The position numbers and the translations under genes are program-made. From contig JAFAXE010000114.1 in the NCBI GenBank assembly GCA_019241305.1, forward strand, positions 1 to 40,467: a stretch of 40,467 nucleotides of DNA, in the 5' to 3' direction. A model generated the notes under the pieces. That model ran no database searches. It had not been told where the DNA came from and saw only the letters and a list, made by a program, of their open reading frames with translations. This document shows, piece after piece, positions 15,040 through 23,183 of the stretch (the stretch's first letter is position 1; every line of letters begins with the position of its first letter). This DNA comes from Vulcanimicrobiota bacterium. GTDB taxonomy: Bacteria > Vulcanimicrobiota > Vulcanimicrobiia > Vulcanimicrobiales > Vulcanimicrobiaceae.

Positions 15040-15483
15040 GATCGCGAGTTCCCGCGTTTTGCGGGGTCCTGGAAGCATTCCCTCGATCAGAAGGGCCGGC
15101 TCGTCGTGCCATCTCGTGTTCGAGAACGGCTGGGCTCCATTTTTGTTCTCACTGCGCCACCTTTCGTTCCGTGCCTCGTCTTGTATCCGCTCGTCACCTG
15201 GCGGGCGATTGGCGAGCAATTGGCGCGCGAACCGCTCAAGGACGACGAGTACTGGGAGGTCGTCCGAGACTGGACGCGCCACGCGGACGATGAGGTCGCC
15301 TGCGATGTCCAGGGGCGGCTCTCCATTCCGACGACGTACAGGAACAAGGCGGGACTGGAACGCGACGTCGAGATCGTCGGTGCCCAGACCCGGGTGGAAC
15401 TGTGGGACCCGCAGCGGCTCGAGGCGGCGCGCCCCGACGCCGACACCGCCAAGCGCGTGGCGGCGAGGCTGAGCCTGTTGTGA
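15037..15483 (+). CDS. mraZ: Transcriptional regulator MraZ
   Basis: MraZ is the DNA-binding regulator that heads division and cell-wall operons and acts on its own promoter in E. coli. Two AbrB-like half domains are visible: FAGSWKHSLDQKGRLVVPSR near the start and EVACDVQGRLSIPTTYRNKA in the second half, each with the conserved D-x-x-GR-(L)-x-(I/V)P core. From CTG 15037 the protein is 148 residues, which is the family length. Longer in-frame starts would run back into the transglycosylase gene on the other strand. It is followed one base later by rsmH. Confidence 0.93.
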   Translation: MDREFPRFAGSWKHSLDQKGRLVVPSRVRERLGSIFVLTAPPFVPCLVLYPLVTWRAIGEQLAREPLKDDEYWEVVRDWTRHADDEVACDVQGRLSIPTTYRNKAGLERDVEIVGAQTRVELWDPQRLEAARPDADTAKRVAARLSLL

Positions 15484-15484
15484 C

Positions 15485-16351
15485 GTGCACGTTCCCGTCT
15501 TACTCAAGGCCGCGGTGGAGGCGCTCCATCCACTGCCGGGCGGGATCTACGTCGATGCCACCTTTGGGGGCGGCGGACACGCGGGCGCCATTGCGGCTCA
15601 TCTCGAGCTCCAAGGAACCCGTCCCGGCCGCCTGCTGGCCATCGATGTCGACCCTACCGTTGCGTCCGACCTGCCAGGCGTCGAACTGGTACGCGGCAAT
15701 TTTGCCGATTTGGAAAGCATCCTCGACGCGTGTGGCATCGAGCACGTCGACGGGGTGCTGTTCGACTTCGGGCCGTCGTCAGCGCAGTTCGATCGACCCG
15801 AGCGCGGCTTCTCTTTCCGGGCCGATGGTCCACTCGACATGCGCATGGACCAAAGTCGTGGTCGTACCGCTGCACAACTCCTCGAGCACAGCAGCGAGAG
15901 CGAGTTGTCTCTTCTTTTCTCGAGATACGGCGAGGAACGCGTGGCCCGCCGTATCGCCCGCGCGATCGTCGCGGCGCGCGAAGGGGGACGCGCGCCGCGA
16001 CGTACCCTTGAACTTGCCCGGCTGGTCGCCGGTGTCGTGCACGTTCAGGGACGTCGCGAACGGATCCATCCCGCCACTCGCGTCTTTCAGGCGCTGCGCA
16101 TCGCGGTCAACGATGAGCTCGAGGCCATTCGGCGAGGACTCACCGCGGCCACTGCCCGCACGCGTCCAGGGGCTCGCATCGTGGCCATTACTTTTCATTC
16201 GCTCGAGGACCGCATCGTGAAACACCGTTTCCGCGACGATGAGCGCTTGCACGTGATCACGAGGCGCCCGATCGTACCCGACGCCGCCGAAATCGCACGG
16301 AACCCGCGCGCTCGCAGCGCCAAATTGCGCGTCGCGGAGCGCTCTTTGTGA
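15485..16351 (+). CDS. rsmH: 16S rRNA (cytosine-1402-N4)-methyltransferase RsmH
   Basis: Methylates C1402 of 16S rRNA using S-adenosylmethionine. The start MHVPVLL is typical, followed by the SAM-binding loop YVDATFGGGGHAG (near 22-34), then DGVLFDFGPSSAQFD (the conserved motif usually reads DLGVSS), and near the end ITFHSLEDRIVKHRF, the strongest family signature. Length is 288 residues. It starts at GTG 15485, immediately after the mraZ stop, and its own stop overlaps ftsL in a GTGA junction. Confidence 0.97.
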   Translation: MHVPVLLKAAVEALHPLPGGIYVDATFGGGGHAGAIAAHLELQGTRPGRLLAIDVDPTVASDLPGVELVRGNFADLESILDACGIEHVDGVLFDFGPSSAQFDRPERGFSFRADGPLDMRMDQSRGRTAAQLLEHSSESELSLLFSRYGEERVARRIARAIVAAREGGRAPRRTLELARLVAGVVHVQGRRERIHPATRVFQALRIAVNDELEAIRRGLTAATARTRPGARIVAITFHSLEDRIVKHRFRDDERLHVITRRPIVPDAAEIARNPRARSAKLRVAERSL

Positions 16352-16776
16352 TCGCGCGCCAGTTACTCGAATATTCTGATCCGGCCCCGCGGTGGCGTAC
16401 CGCACGGAACGCCTCAGCGGCGCGCCGGTTACGCGTTCGGCGACAGCGGTATCGTTCGATCGGTTTGTGGGTGCGCGGATTGGGTCTTGCGACTGCCGTC
16501 GTGCTGCTGTACCTGGGACTGCTGGCGAACATCACGCGTCTGAATTACGAGGTGAGCCACGCGAAACAGGCGCGCGCCCGGATCGCACTCGGGATCTTGC
16601 GCAACGCCGACGTCATTGCACGTCTCGAATCGCGTGAAAACCTCGAGGCCATGGCAGCCCGCTTAGGGATGCGCGAACCGGAAACGTTCGTGGCAATCGC
16701 CCTGCCGCCGCCGCGCCGCTCAGCGAAGGCTGCTGACGGGGTGGCATTTCTCGGCGGCGTAACGCTGTCGCGCTAA
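16348..16776 (+). CDS. ftsL: Cell division protein FtsL-like
   Basis: A small bitopic division protein (142 residues) that in characterised systems joins FtsB and FtsQ and activates FtsWI. It has a basic cytoplasmic tail of about 46 residues, one transmembrane helix (about 47-66, GLATAVVLLYLGLLANI), then a coiled-coil-like stretch (NYEVSHAKQARARIALGILR) and a short tail with ENLEAMAARLGMREPE, a pattern common to FtsL/DivIC. The sequence family is weakly conserved, so the name rests on topology and on its position between rsmH and ftsI. It starts at GTG overlapping the rsmH stop. Confidence 0.88.
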   Translation: MIARQLLEYSDPAPRWRTARNASAARRLRVRRQRYRSIGLWVRGLGLATAVVLLYLGLLANITRLNYEVSHAKQARARIALGILRNADVIARLESRENLEAMAARLGMREPETFVAIALPPPRRSAKAADGVAFLGGVTLSR

Positions 16777-16800
16777 CCGGCTTTTCAGCGTAAACCGAGC

Positions 16801-18639
16801 GTGAAGCGCGGCAGGAGGCAGCGCATTTCGGGCGATGGGCGCATCGAGATGCTGCTGGCACGCCGTTCGCAGCGGCGCGCGAAGCTGCTGTTTTGGGTGA
16901 CCGTCGCCCTGGCATCGTTTCTCGGATGGCGCCTGTACTGGATTCAGGTCCACGACGGTCCAGCACTCGCTGCAAAGGCGCTAAGACAGCAATCCGCCGT
17001 CATTCGCGTGAGTGCCGAGCGCGGCGCCATCTACACGAGCGATGGCGTCCTGCTCGCGCATTCATTGCCGAGCCGCAGCGTGTACGCGTCTCCAAGGGCG
17101 GTCGTCGATATCGAAGCAACCGCGAAAGCGATCGCTCCTATTTTGCATCAAACGCCCGTTGCCGTCGCGGCGCGCATTCGCGCGATGCCGACATATCACG
17201 TCATTGCATGGAAAATTCCGGATGAGGAATCGAGCGCGCTCTTGCGACTCGACCTTCCCGGGATCACGGTCGACGAGGAAACGAGCGGCAAGCGCTTCAT
17301 CCCTTCCGGCCGCCTCGCGTCCACGGTCCTTGGCTTCGTCGGGCGGGACGACGACGGCCTCGACGGTGTGGAATACGAATTCGATCACATCTTGCGCGGC
17401 ACCGAAGGCCTCATGACCTTGGAGACCGACGAGTTCGCCCGCGCCCTTCCCTTTGCCAAGCCTCATTGGATCACGAAGCCGAAGAACGGCGATACGATCG
17501 TCCTGACACTGGACTCGTACTTACAATACACCGCGCAGCACGTGCTCGAAGAAACCGTCCATAGTTTTGGGGCGATGAGCGGCTCTGCGATCGTGATGGA
17601 TCCCAATAACGGCGCACTCGTGGCGGTAGCGAACGTTCCGAACTACGACGTCAACGCATACGACGCGGTCGCGGCCGACGCGCGCCGCGATCGAGCCGTC
17701 GCTGATGCGTACGAACCGGGATCGACGTTCAAGCTCATCACGGCGACCGCGGCGCTGGAGTCGGGAAAAGTCACGACCGAGTCGCGCTTTCCAGCGCGGG
17801 ATCGCCTTGAGGTCGGCGGCAGCGTCATTCACAATGCCGAGGATGGGTTCATGGCGGGTACCGGCGGCAGCGAACGGCTCGAAGATATCATCGCGTATTC
17901 GCACAACGTCGGCGCCGCGGAAGTCGGACTCTTCATTGGTCGGACGAGGCTTTACCGCATGATGCGCGCTTTCGGTTTCGGTGACCCGACCGAAGTGGAT
18001 CTGCCCGGCGAAAATCCCGGCCTCTTACCCGAACTGCGCGACTGGAGCGCGACCTCGCTTCCCACGATGTCGTTTGGTCATGGCGTGGCGATTACGCCAC
18101 TTGCGCTGATCCGCGCCTATTGCGCGATCGCGAACGGTGGATTATTGTTGCGGCCGCACATCGTGAGCGCGATCCTCGACCCTCAGGGACATCTCGTCTA
18201 CCGGTACGGTCGTGAAGTCGAACGGCGCGTGATGTCGCAGCGCACTGCGGCAATTTTGCGAGGCTTTCTGCGTCAGGTGGTGCTCCGCGGCACAGGGCAT
18301 CCCACTGCGGAGATTCCCGGATATACGACCGCGGGCAAGACGGGGACCGCTCAGGTTGCTGAAGGAGGCGGCTACCTGCCGGGCGCTTACATCGCTTCCT
18401 TCGTCGGCCTCGTCCCGGCGCAAGCGCCTCGTTTCGTCATCCTCGTGAAAGTGGAGCGGCCACGAACCGCCATCTACGGCAGCGTGGTCGCCGCTCCGGC
18501 GTTTGCCAAGATCGCCCGCGCCGCGATGCTGCAAGCCGGCGTGATGCCATCGCCCTCGCCTTCACCATCCGCTTTGCCGGCGCTCGAGAATACACACCGC
18601 TCGGGACATCGACCAACGCTCTCGAAGCAATCCGCATGA
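16801..18639 (+). CDS. ftsI: Septal peptidoglycan transpeptidase FtsI (class B penicillin-binding protein)
   Basis: The transpeptidase that cross-links septal peptidoglycan with FtsW. A basic N-tail and one membrane anchor (about 29-46) are followed by the non-catalytic pedestal (RGAIYTSDG near 74-82) and the transpeptidase domain. The active-site motifs are intact: S308-T-F-K311 in EPGSTFKL, S367-H-N369 and K513-T-G515 in AGKTGTAQ. No PASTA domains follow. The C-terminus carries a short SPSPSPS tail overlapping the start of murE by 4 bases. Length is 612. Start GTG 16801, 24 bases after ftsL. Confidence 0.96.
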   Translation: MKRGRRQRISGDGRIEMLLARRSQRRAKLLFWVTVALASFLGWRLYWIQVHDGPALAAKALRQQSAVIRVSAERGAIYTSDGVLLAHSLPSRSVYASPRAVVDIEATAKAIAPILHQTPVAVAARIRAMPTYHVIAWKIPDEESSALLRLDLPGITVDEETSGKRFIPSGRLASTVLGFVGRDDDGLDGVEYEFDHILRGTEGLMTLETDEFARALPFAKPHWITKPKNGDTIVLTLDSYLQYTAQHVLEETVHSFGAMSGSAIVMDPNNGALVAVANVPNYDVNAYDAVAADARRDRAVADAYEPGSTFKLITATAALESGKVTTESRFPARDRLEVGGSVIHNAEDGFMAGTGGSERLEDIIAYSHNVGAAEVGLFIGRTRLYRMMRAFGFGDPTEVDLPGENPGLLPELRDWSATSLPTMSFGHGVAITPLALIRAYCAIANGGLLLRPHIVSAILDPQGHLVYRYGREVERRVMSQRTAAILRGFLRQVVLRGTGHPTAEIPGYTTAGKTGTAQVAEGGGYLPGAYIASFVGLVPAQAPRFVILVKVERPRTAIYGSVVAAPAFAKIARAAMLQAGVMPSPSPSPSALPALENTHRSGHRPTLSKQSA

Positions 18640-20099
18640 TCCTTGGGCGGCTCGCCGCCGCGTTGGGCGATCCTCGGGCTTTGGGCACGCTGACGCGAGA
18701 CGTCACCGCAGTCGTTCACGATTCACGCTGCGTCACGCCCGGTGCGCTTTTCGTGGCACTACGCGGAACGCGAACCGATGGTGCACGCTACGTCAGCGAA
18801 GCTATCGCGCGCGGCGCTTGTGCCGTCGTCTTGGACGAAGCGCACGCCGCTTCCGTGTTACCGCTCCCAGCCGATGCAACGGCGCTCGTCGTCGACGATG
18901 AAGCGCGTGCGCTCTCGCGCCTTGCGGCCGCGTTCTACGGTGATCCCTCAACGGAGCTCACGGTGGTCGGCGTGACCGGAACCAACGGAAAGACCACCGT
19001 CACGCACATGGTGGCCGCAATCTTGGAACGGGCCGGCGTTCCCGCCGGCACGATCGGTACGCTCGGCGCCCGCTTTGGAACGCACGCCTGGAGTTTGGAT
19101 AACACGACGCCGCTCGCCGACGAGTTACAAAAGACCCTGGCAGTAATGCGCGACGCTGGTGCGCGTGCGGTCGCGATGGAGACGAGCTCTCACGCCCTCG
19201 CCCTGCAGCGAGTCGCCGACGTGCGTTTCCGCATCGGCGTCTTTACGAATCTGACGCGCGATCATCTCGACTTTCACGGTTCGCTCGAGGCCTACGCCGC
19301 GGCGAAACGATCGTTGTTCGAGCGCGCTGCGACCGCGGTGCTGAATGCCGACGACGCATTCGCGAGGCAGTGGACCGACGAGTTGCGAGCGGCGCGAAGG
19401 CCCGTCATCACGTTTGCGCTGGACGCTGCGGCGGACGTCCGAGGGGAACAGGTGCATTCCTCGGCGCGCGGCGTCCGATGCGTTGTGTCGGGGGCCGCGC
19501 TTGAGCTTCCGCTGGCAGGTCGCTTCAACGCCGCAAACGCGCTCGCGGCGATCGCCGTCGCGCGGGCGCTCGACATTCCCGACGCGACCAGTATTGCCGC
19601 GCTCGAGACGCTTTCTCCAGTCCCTGGACGGATGCAACGGATCGACGGTGCACACTTACCGATTTTCGTCGACTATGCGCACACGCCTGACGCGTTGCGC
19701 AACGCGCTTCGCGCCGCGCGCGACGCCGCCACGGGAAGGGTTATCGTCGTCTTCGGCTGTGGAGGCGACCGCGACAAAGGGAAGCGGCCTTTGATGGGAC
19801 GTCTCGCGACCACCCTCGCCGACGTCGCGATCGTGACGAACGACAATCCTCGTGGCGAAGACCCCGCGTCGATCGCCGCCGAGATTCTGTCGGGCGCGGC
19901 TTCGGAGCACGCATCGGTACGAACTATTCTCGATCGCAGAACGGCGATTCGCGAGGCGGTCGCGCTCGCGGGAGCGGGCGATGTCGTGCTGGTAGCAGGA
20001 AAGGGGCACGAGCCGTATCAGCTGATCGGAGAGCGCGTGCTCGCGTTTGACGACGCCGACGAAGCACGACGTGCGCTGGAAGAGCGCGTCGCGACGTGA
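18636..20099 (+). CDS. murE: UDP-MurNAc-tripeptide synthetase MurE (meso-diaminopimelate type)
   Basis: Adds the third residue of the stem peptide in the cytoplasm. The ATP-binding GTNGKTT lies at residues 115-121; TSSHAL and NLTRDHLDFHG are Mur ligase signatures. DNPR at 403-406 is the motif that in characterised MurE enzymes selects meso-diaminopimelate; lysine-adding enzymes differ here. This predicts a DAP-type wall, consistent with a diderm. Length is 487. The ATG overlaps the ftsI stop (ATGA), and the stop overlaps murF (GTGA). Confidence 0.96.
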   Translation: MILGRLAAALGDPRALGTLTRDVTAVVHDSRCVTPGALFVALRGTRTDGARYVSEAIARGACAVVLDEAHAASVLPLPADATALVVDDEARALSRLAAAFYGDPSTELTVVGVTGTNGKTTVTHMVAAILERAGVPAGTIGTLGARFGTHAWSLDNTTPLADELQKTLAVMRDAGARAVAMETSSHALALQRVADVRFRIGVFTNLTRDHLDFHGSLEAYAAAKRSLFERAATAVLNADDAFARQWTDELRAARRPVITFALDAAADVRGEQVHSSARGVRCVVSGAALELPLAGRFNAANALAAIAVARALDIPDATSIAALETLSPVPGRMQRIDGAHLPIFVDYAHTPDALRNALRAARDAATGRVIVVFGCGGDRDKGKRPLMGRLATTLADVAIVTNDNPRGEDPASIAAEILSGAASEHASVRTILDRRTAIREAVALAGAGDVVLVAGKGHEPYQLIGERVLAFDDADEARRALEERVAT

Positions 20100-21481
20100 C
20101 TTTGCAGCGAATCCTCGCCGCGACCGACGGCGAGCCGATCCATCGCCAAGCGTTACCAGAGCGGTTTCGGATTTGCACCGATACGCGGCTGCTCGAGCGA
20201 GGTGACACGTTTCTCGCGTTGCGGGGCGACCGCTTCGATGGCCACGCCTTCGTCATGCAAGCGCTGCACGCTGGGGCGAGCGCCGTCATCGTCGACGATC
20301 GCTCGGTGCTGCCGCACGGAGCAGCGGCGATCGTGGTTGGTGACACGAAAGCGGCCTACCTGGCGCTCGCGGCTGCGGCGCGCCGCCAGTTACGAGCACC
20401 GGTCGTCGCGATCACCGGGAGCACCGGCAAAACGACGACCAAGGCGTTCCTCACGCAAATCTTGGAACGCAGCGGTGCAGGAAACATCCTGGCGACGCCC
20501 GCCAACGAAAACAATGAGCTCGGTGTCAGTAAACTGTTGCTTGGCGCGAGCGACGACGCCGATGTGCTCGTCATCGAGTTCGGCGCGCGGCACTATGGCG
20601 ACATTGCAACGCTGGTTTCCATCGCGCGTCCCGACATCGCCGTGCTGACGAACGTCGGGGACGCCCACCTCGAAGTCATGGGATCGCCGGAGCGTCTCGC
20701 CGAGACGAAGTGGAGCATCTTTTCGGGCGGCGCACTGCCGGTGCTCAATGCCGACGATGCCGTTTCCCGCAAGCGCGCGCCGTCGCTTTCCATCGCTCCG
20801 CGATGGTTTGGGATCGTCTCGGCCGGGGCAACGCTTCCATCGGCGCCGCCCGAGGGCACGTTCTTACGTGGCCGGGACGAGTTGGTCGTCGTCGCGAGCC
20901 AACGTCGCCACTCTTTTCCGGTGCGGTGCACCGTACCCGGCGAACACAACCGCGCCAACGTTGCCGCTGCCTGTGCGGCAGCGCTCAGACTCGGGATCGA
21001 GCCGGCGCGCGTCGCGAACGCGATCGAACGCTTGGAACTGCCGGCAGGACGCTACGAGCGCACGCGGCTCGGCGATCTCGAGCTCATCTTCGATGCGTAC
21101 AACGCCTCGATGGCCGGAACGCTGGCGACGCTGGACACGTTCGCCGGCGAACGCGCTGACCGCCGGATCGCCGTTCTTTCAAGCATGGCCGAGCTCGGAG
21201 ATGGAGCAGTGCAAATGCACGAACGCGTGGGTGCCGCCGCCGCGCACTCGAACCTTGCAGCGCTGCTTGTCGGGGGCGATCATGCGTGCGATTTAGAGCG
21301 CGGTGCCCGGGGAGCCGGTATCGATGCGGAGCGGCTCGTTCGCTTCACGAACAACCAGGAAGCGGTCCGGTGGCTGCACCGTAACGCGCGCGCCGGCGAC
21401 GTCGTGTTGTTGAAAGGCTCGCGCCGCTACCATCTCGAGGAGATCGTTGCGGGGTTGACAGAGGCGCAGCCTTCCCCATGA
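20096..21481 (+). CDS. murF: UDP-MurNAc-tripeptide--D-Ala-D-Ala ligase MurF
   Basis: Adds D-Ala-D-Ala to complete the UDP-MurNAc-pentapeptide. The P-loop GSTGKTT is at 108-114, the substrate-binding TDTR near 28-31, ENNELGVSKLLL (the NE-x-G motif of MurF) follows, and EFGARHYGDIATL replaces the usual E-x-G-x-x-x-x-G-[ED]-I. YNASMAGTLATLD is the C-terminal domain motif, where most homologues read NP in place of AS. Length is 461. It starts at GTG overlapping murE. The stop overlaps the ATG of the CofE-like gene. Confidence 0.95.
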   Translation: MTLQRILAATDGEPIHRQALPERFRICTDTRLLERGDTFLALRGDRFDGHAFVMQALHAGASAVIVDDRSVLPHGAAAIVVGDTKAAYLALAAAARRQLRAPVVAITGSTGKTTTKAFLTQILERSGAGNILATPANENNELGVSKLLLGASDDADVLVIEFGARHYGDIATLVSIARPDIAVLTNVGDAHLEVMGSPERLAETKWSIFSGGALPVLNADDAVSRKRAPSLSIAPRWFGIVSAGATLPSAPPEGTFLRGRDELVVVASQRRHSFPVRCTVPGEHNRANVAAACAAALRLGIEPARVANAIERLELPAGRYERTRLGDLELIFDAYNASMAGTLATLDTFAGERADRRIAVLSSMAELGDGAVQMHERVGAAAAHSNLAALLVGGDHACDLERGARGAGIDAERLVRFTNNQEAVRWLHRNARAGDVVLLKGSRRYHLEEIVAGLTEAQPSP

Positions 21482-22227
21482 ACGGCGCGGTGGGTGGCGT
21501 AGCGGTGCGTACGGTCGGCGCGCGCGCGGGTGCGCCGCCGGCGCCACAACGTAAACTCGTCGCGATTCCGGTGCGAACGCCGCTCATCGTACCGGACTCC
21601 GATATCACCGAGTGCGTGCGCACCGCAGTAAGGGGAATTGCGTACGCCGGCGACGTCGTCGCGGTATCGGAAACGGCGGTTGCGATCGCGCAGGGACGCA
21701 TGGTTGCGGCCGAACGGATTCGTCCCAGCCGGCTCGCATATGCGCTGTCGCGACGTGCCGGCGCACTCGCGACGGTGAACCAACCCGAATCGTTACAACT
21801 GGTGATCGACCGGGTCGGACCATGGCGCGTCCTTTTGGCGGCGGCGTGCCATGTGTTCGGACGGATCTCCGGGCGCCGAGGCGATTTCTATCGGGTTCTC
21901 GGCGAGGCGATATCGGCAATCGACGGATACACGGGGACACTTCCGCCGTTCGAACGCACGATCGTGTTCGGGCCGGAGAACGCGGAAGGCGTCGCTGAAA
22001 CGATCGCCGCGGCTTCCGGCTCTGCGTGTGCGGTCGTCGATGTGAACGATCTCGGAGTCGCCAAGGTCCTGGGGGCATCGCGCGGCGTGCGCCGCTCGGC
22101 GGTCGAAGCGGCGCTGCGCACGAATCCCCATGGCAACGGCGACGAGCAAACCCCGATCGTCGTCCTGGCCTGGCGTGGCGAGGGTAGCACGCCGCTCCTC
22201 GACGAGAGCGATGCGCGCGTCGCATGA
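21478..22227 (+). CDS. CofE-family (coenzyme F420 gamma-glutamyl ligase-like) protein inside the wall operon
   Basis: A 249-residue cytoplasmic protein of the F420-0:gamma-glutamyl ligase fold (PF01996). Characterised members join L-glutamate to coenzyme F420-0 using GTP and metal. Visible features are the N-terminal VAIPVRTPLIVPDSDI, then GDVVAVSETAVAIAQGRMV, then DVNDLGVAKVLGASRG (the family's D-x-ND-L-G motif), and a late NPHGNGDEQTPIVVL. The Ser-Lys usual in true F420 ligases after the second strand appears here as VAIAQGR, so substrate use may differ. No other F420 gene is in the window. It overlaps murF and mraY by 4 bases each (ATGA), so it is made in step with wall enzymes. A gamma-glutamyl ligase acting on wall precursors is possible but is inference. 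Confidence 0.82.
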   Translation: MNGAVGGVAVRTVGARAGAPPAPQRKLVAIPVRTPLIVPDSDITECVRTAVRGIAYAGDVVAVSETAVAIAQGRMVAAERIRPSRLAYALSRRAGALATVNQPESLQLVIDRVGPWRVLLAAACHVFGRISGRRGDFYRVLGEAISAIDGYTGTLPPFERTIVFGPENAEGVAETIAAASGSACAVVDVNDLGVAKVLGASRGVRRSAVEAALRTNPHGNGDEQTPIVVLAWRGEGSTPLLDESDARVA

Positions 22228-23183
22228 GTGCCGTCAGCGTAGCGCTCGTTTTCGCTGTTGTGCTTGGCTTGACGCTCGTGGCCGCTCCACTCTTGATACG
22301 CTCTTTGCGGCGCTCGGGGATACGTCAGCGCGCGTACGAAGACGCTCCCAAGACGCACGCGACGAAATCGGGGACGCCGACGATGGGCGGCATTCTTTTT
22401 TTGGTGGCGACGATGGTCGCACTGATCGCAAACCACGACGTCGGTGCCGTCGCGCTCGCCGTTCTTGCCTTGGCGTGCGGTGCCATCGGATTCGCCGACG
22501 ACTTGCTCGCCGTGCATGGCCGCTCTATCCGCGGGCTTCGCGCACGAACGAAATTTCTCGCGACGGCCTGTGCCGGCGCGCTCTTTCTCTATCTACTCAC
22601 GCGATTTGCTGCGGGACCTCACGAGCGCTCGCTGTTGCTGTTGGGCTCGCTGCGACTCGATGCACCGGAGTGGCTGTGGTTGCTCGTCGGGCTGTGCGCG
22701 ATTGTTGCTACGACGCACGCGGTCAATTTGACGGATGGTCTCGATGGCCTCGCCGGCGGTGCGATCGTGCCTCCCCTCATCGTCGTCGCGTGGTTAGCCG
22801 CACGAGTCGGGCAGTTCGGCGTGACGACGATCGACGTAGCGACGGTGGCGGCGTGTCTTGGATTCCTCGCGTACAATCGCCACCCCGCCAAAGTGTTCAT
22901 GGGCGACACGGGTGCTCTTGCGCTCGGCGGAATTCTGGCCGGCAGCTTCGTGATCGCCGGAAACGTGTTGCTCCTTCCGCTCATCGGCGGTGTGTTTGCT
23001 GCGGAAACCATCTCCGTGATTCTGCAGGTCGCGTCGTACAAGACCACTCATAGGCGCATCTTCCGCATGAGTCCACTTCATCATCACTTCGAACTCGCAG
23101 GTTGGCCCGAAACCACGGTGACGTGGCGCTTTTGGGCCGCCTCCGCCGTGTTGTCAATCGCGGGCGCAGTGGTGGCGCGATGA
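22224..23183 (+). CDS. mraY: Phospho-MurNAc-pentapeptide transferase MraY
   Basis: The integral membrane enzyme that makes lipid I from UDP-MurNAc-pentapeptide and undecaprenyl phosphate. About ten transmembrane helices. The active-site elements are intact: the Asp pair D92-D93 in GFADDLLAV, NLTDGLDGLA with the third catalytic Asp, FMGDTGALALGG, and the late SPLHHHFEL histidine loop. The TPTMGG motif lies near 51-56. Length is 319, slightly short for the family. It starts at ATG overlapping the CofE-like gene and ends overlapping murD. Confidence 0.97.
   Translation: MSAVSVALVFAVVLGLTLVAAPLLIRSLRRSGIRQRAYEDAPKTHATKSGTPTMGGILFLVATMVALIANHDVGAVALAVLALACGAIGFADDLLAVHGRSIRGLRARTKFLATACAGALFLYLLTRFAAGPHERSLLLLGSLRLDAPEWLWLLVGLCAIVATTHAVNLTDGLDGLAGGAIVPPLIVVAWLAARVGQFGVTTIDVATVAACLGFLAYNRHPAKVFMGDTGALALGGILAGSFVIAGNVLLLPLIGGVFAAETISVILQVASYKTTHRRIFRMSPLHHHFELAGWPETTVTWRFWAASAVLSIAGAVVAR

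Noticed and set aside
15011-15472. ATG at 15011 as the start of mraZ, or a frameshift in mraZ
   Set aside because: The ATG is in another frame, and the MraZ frame is intact with no break, so a frameshift is not needed. The CTG with a strong Shine-Dalgarno explains the data better.
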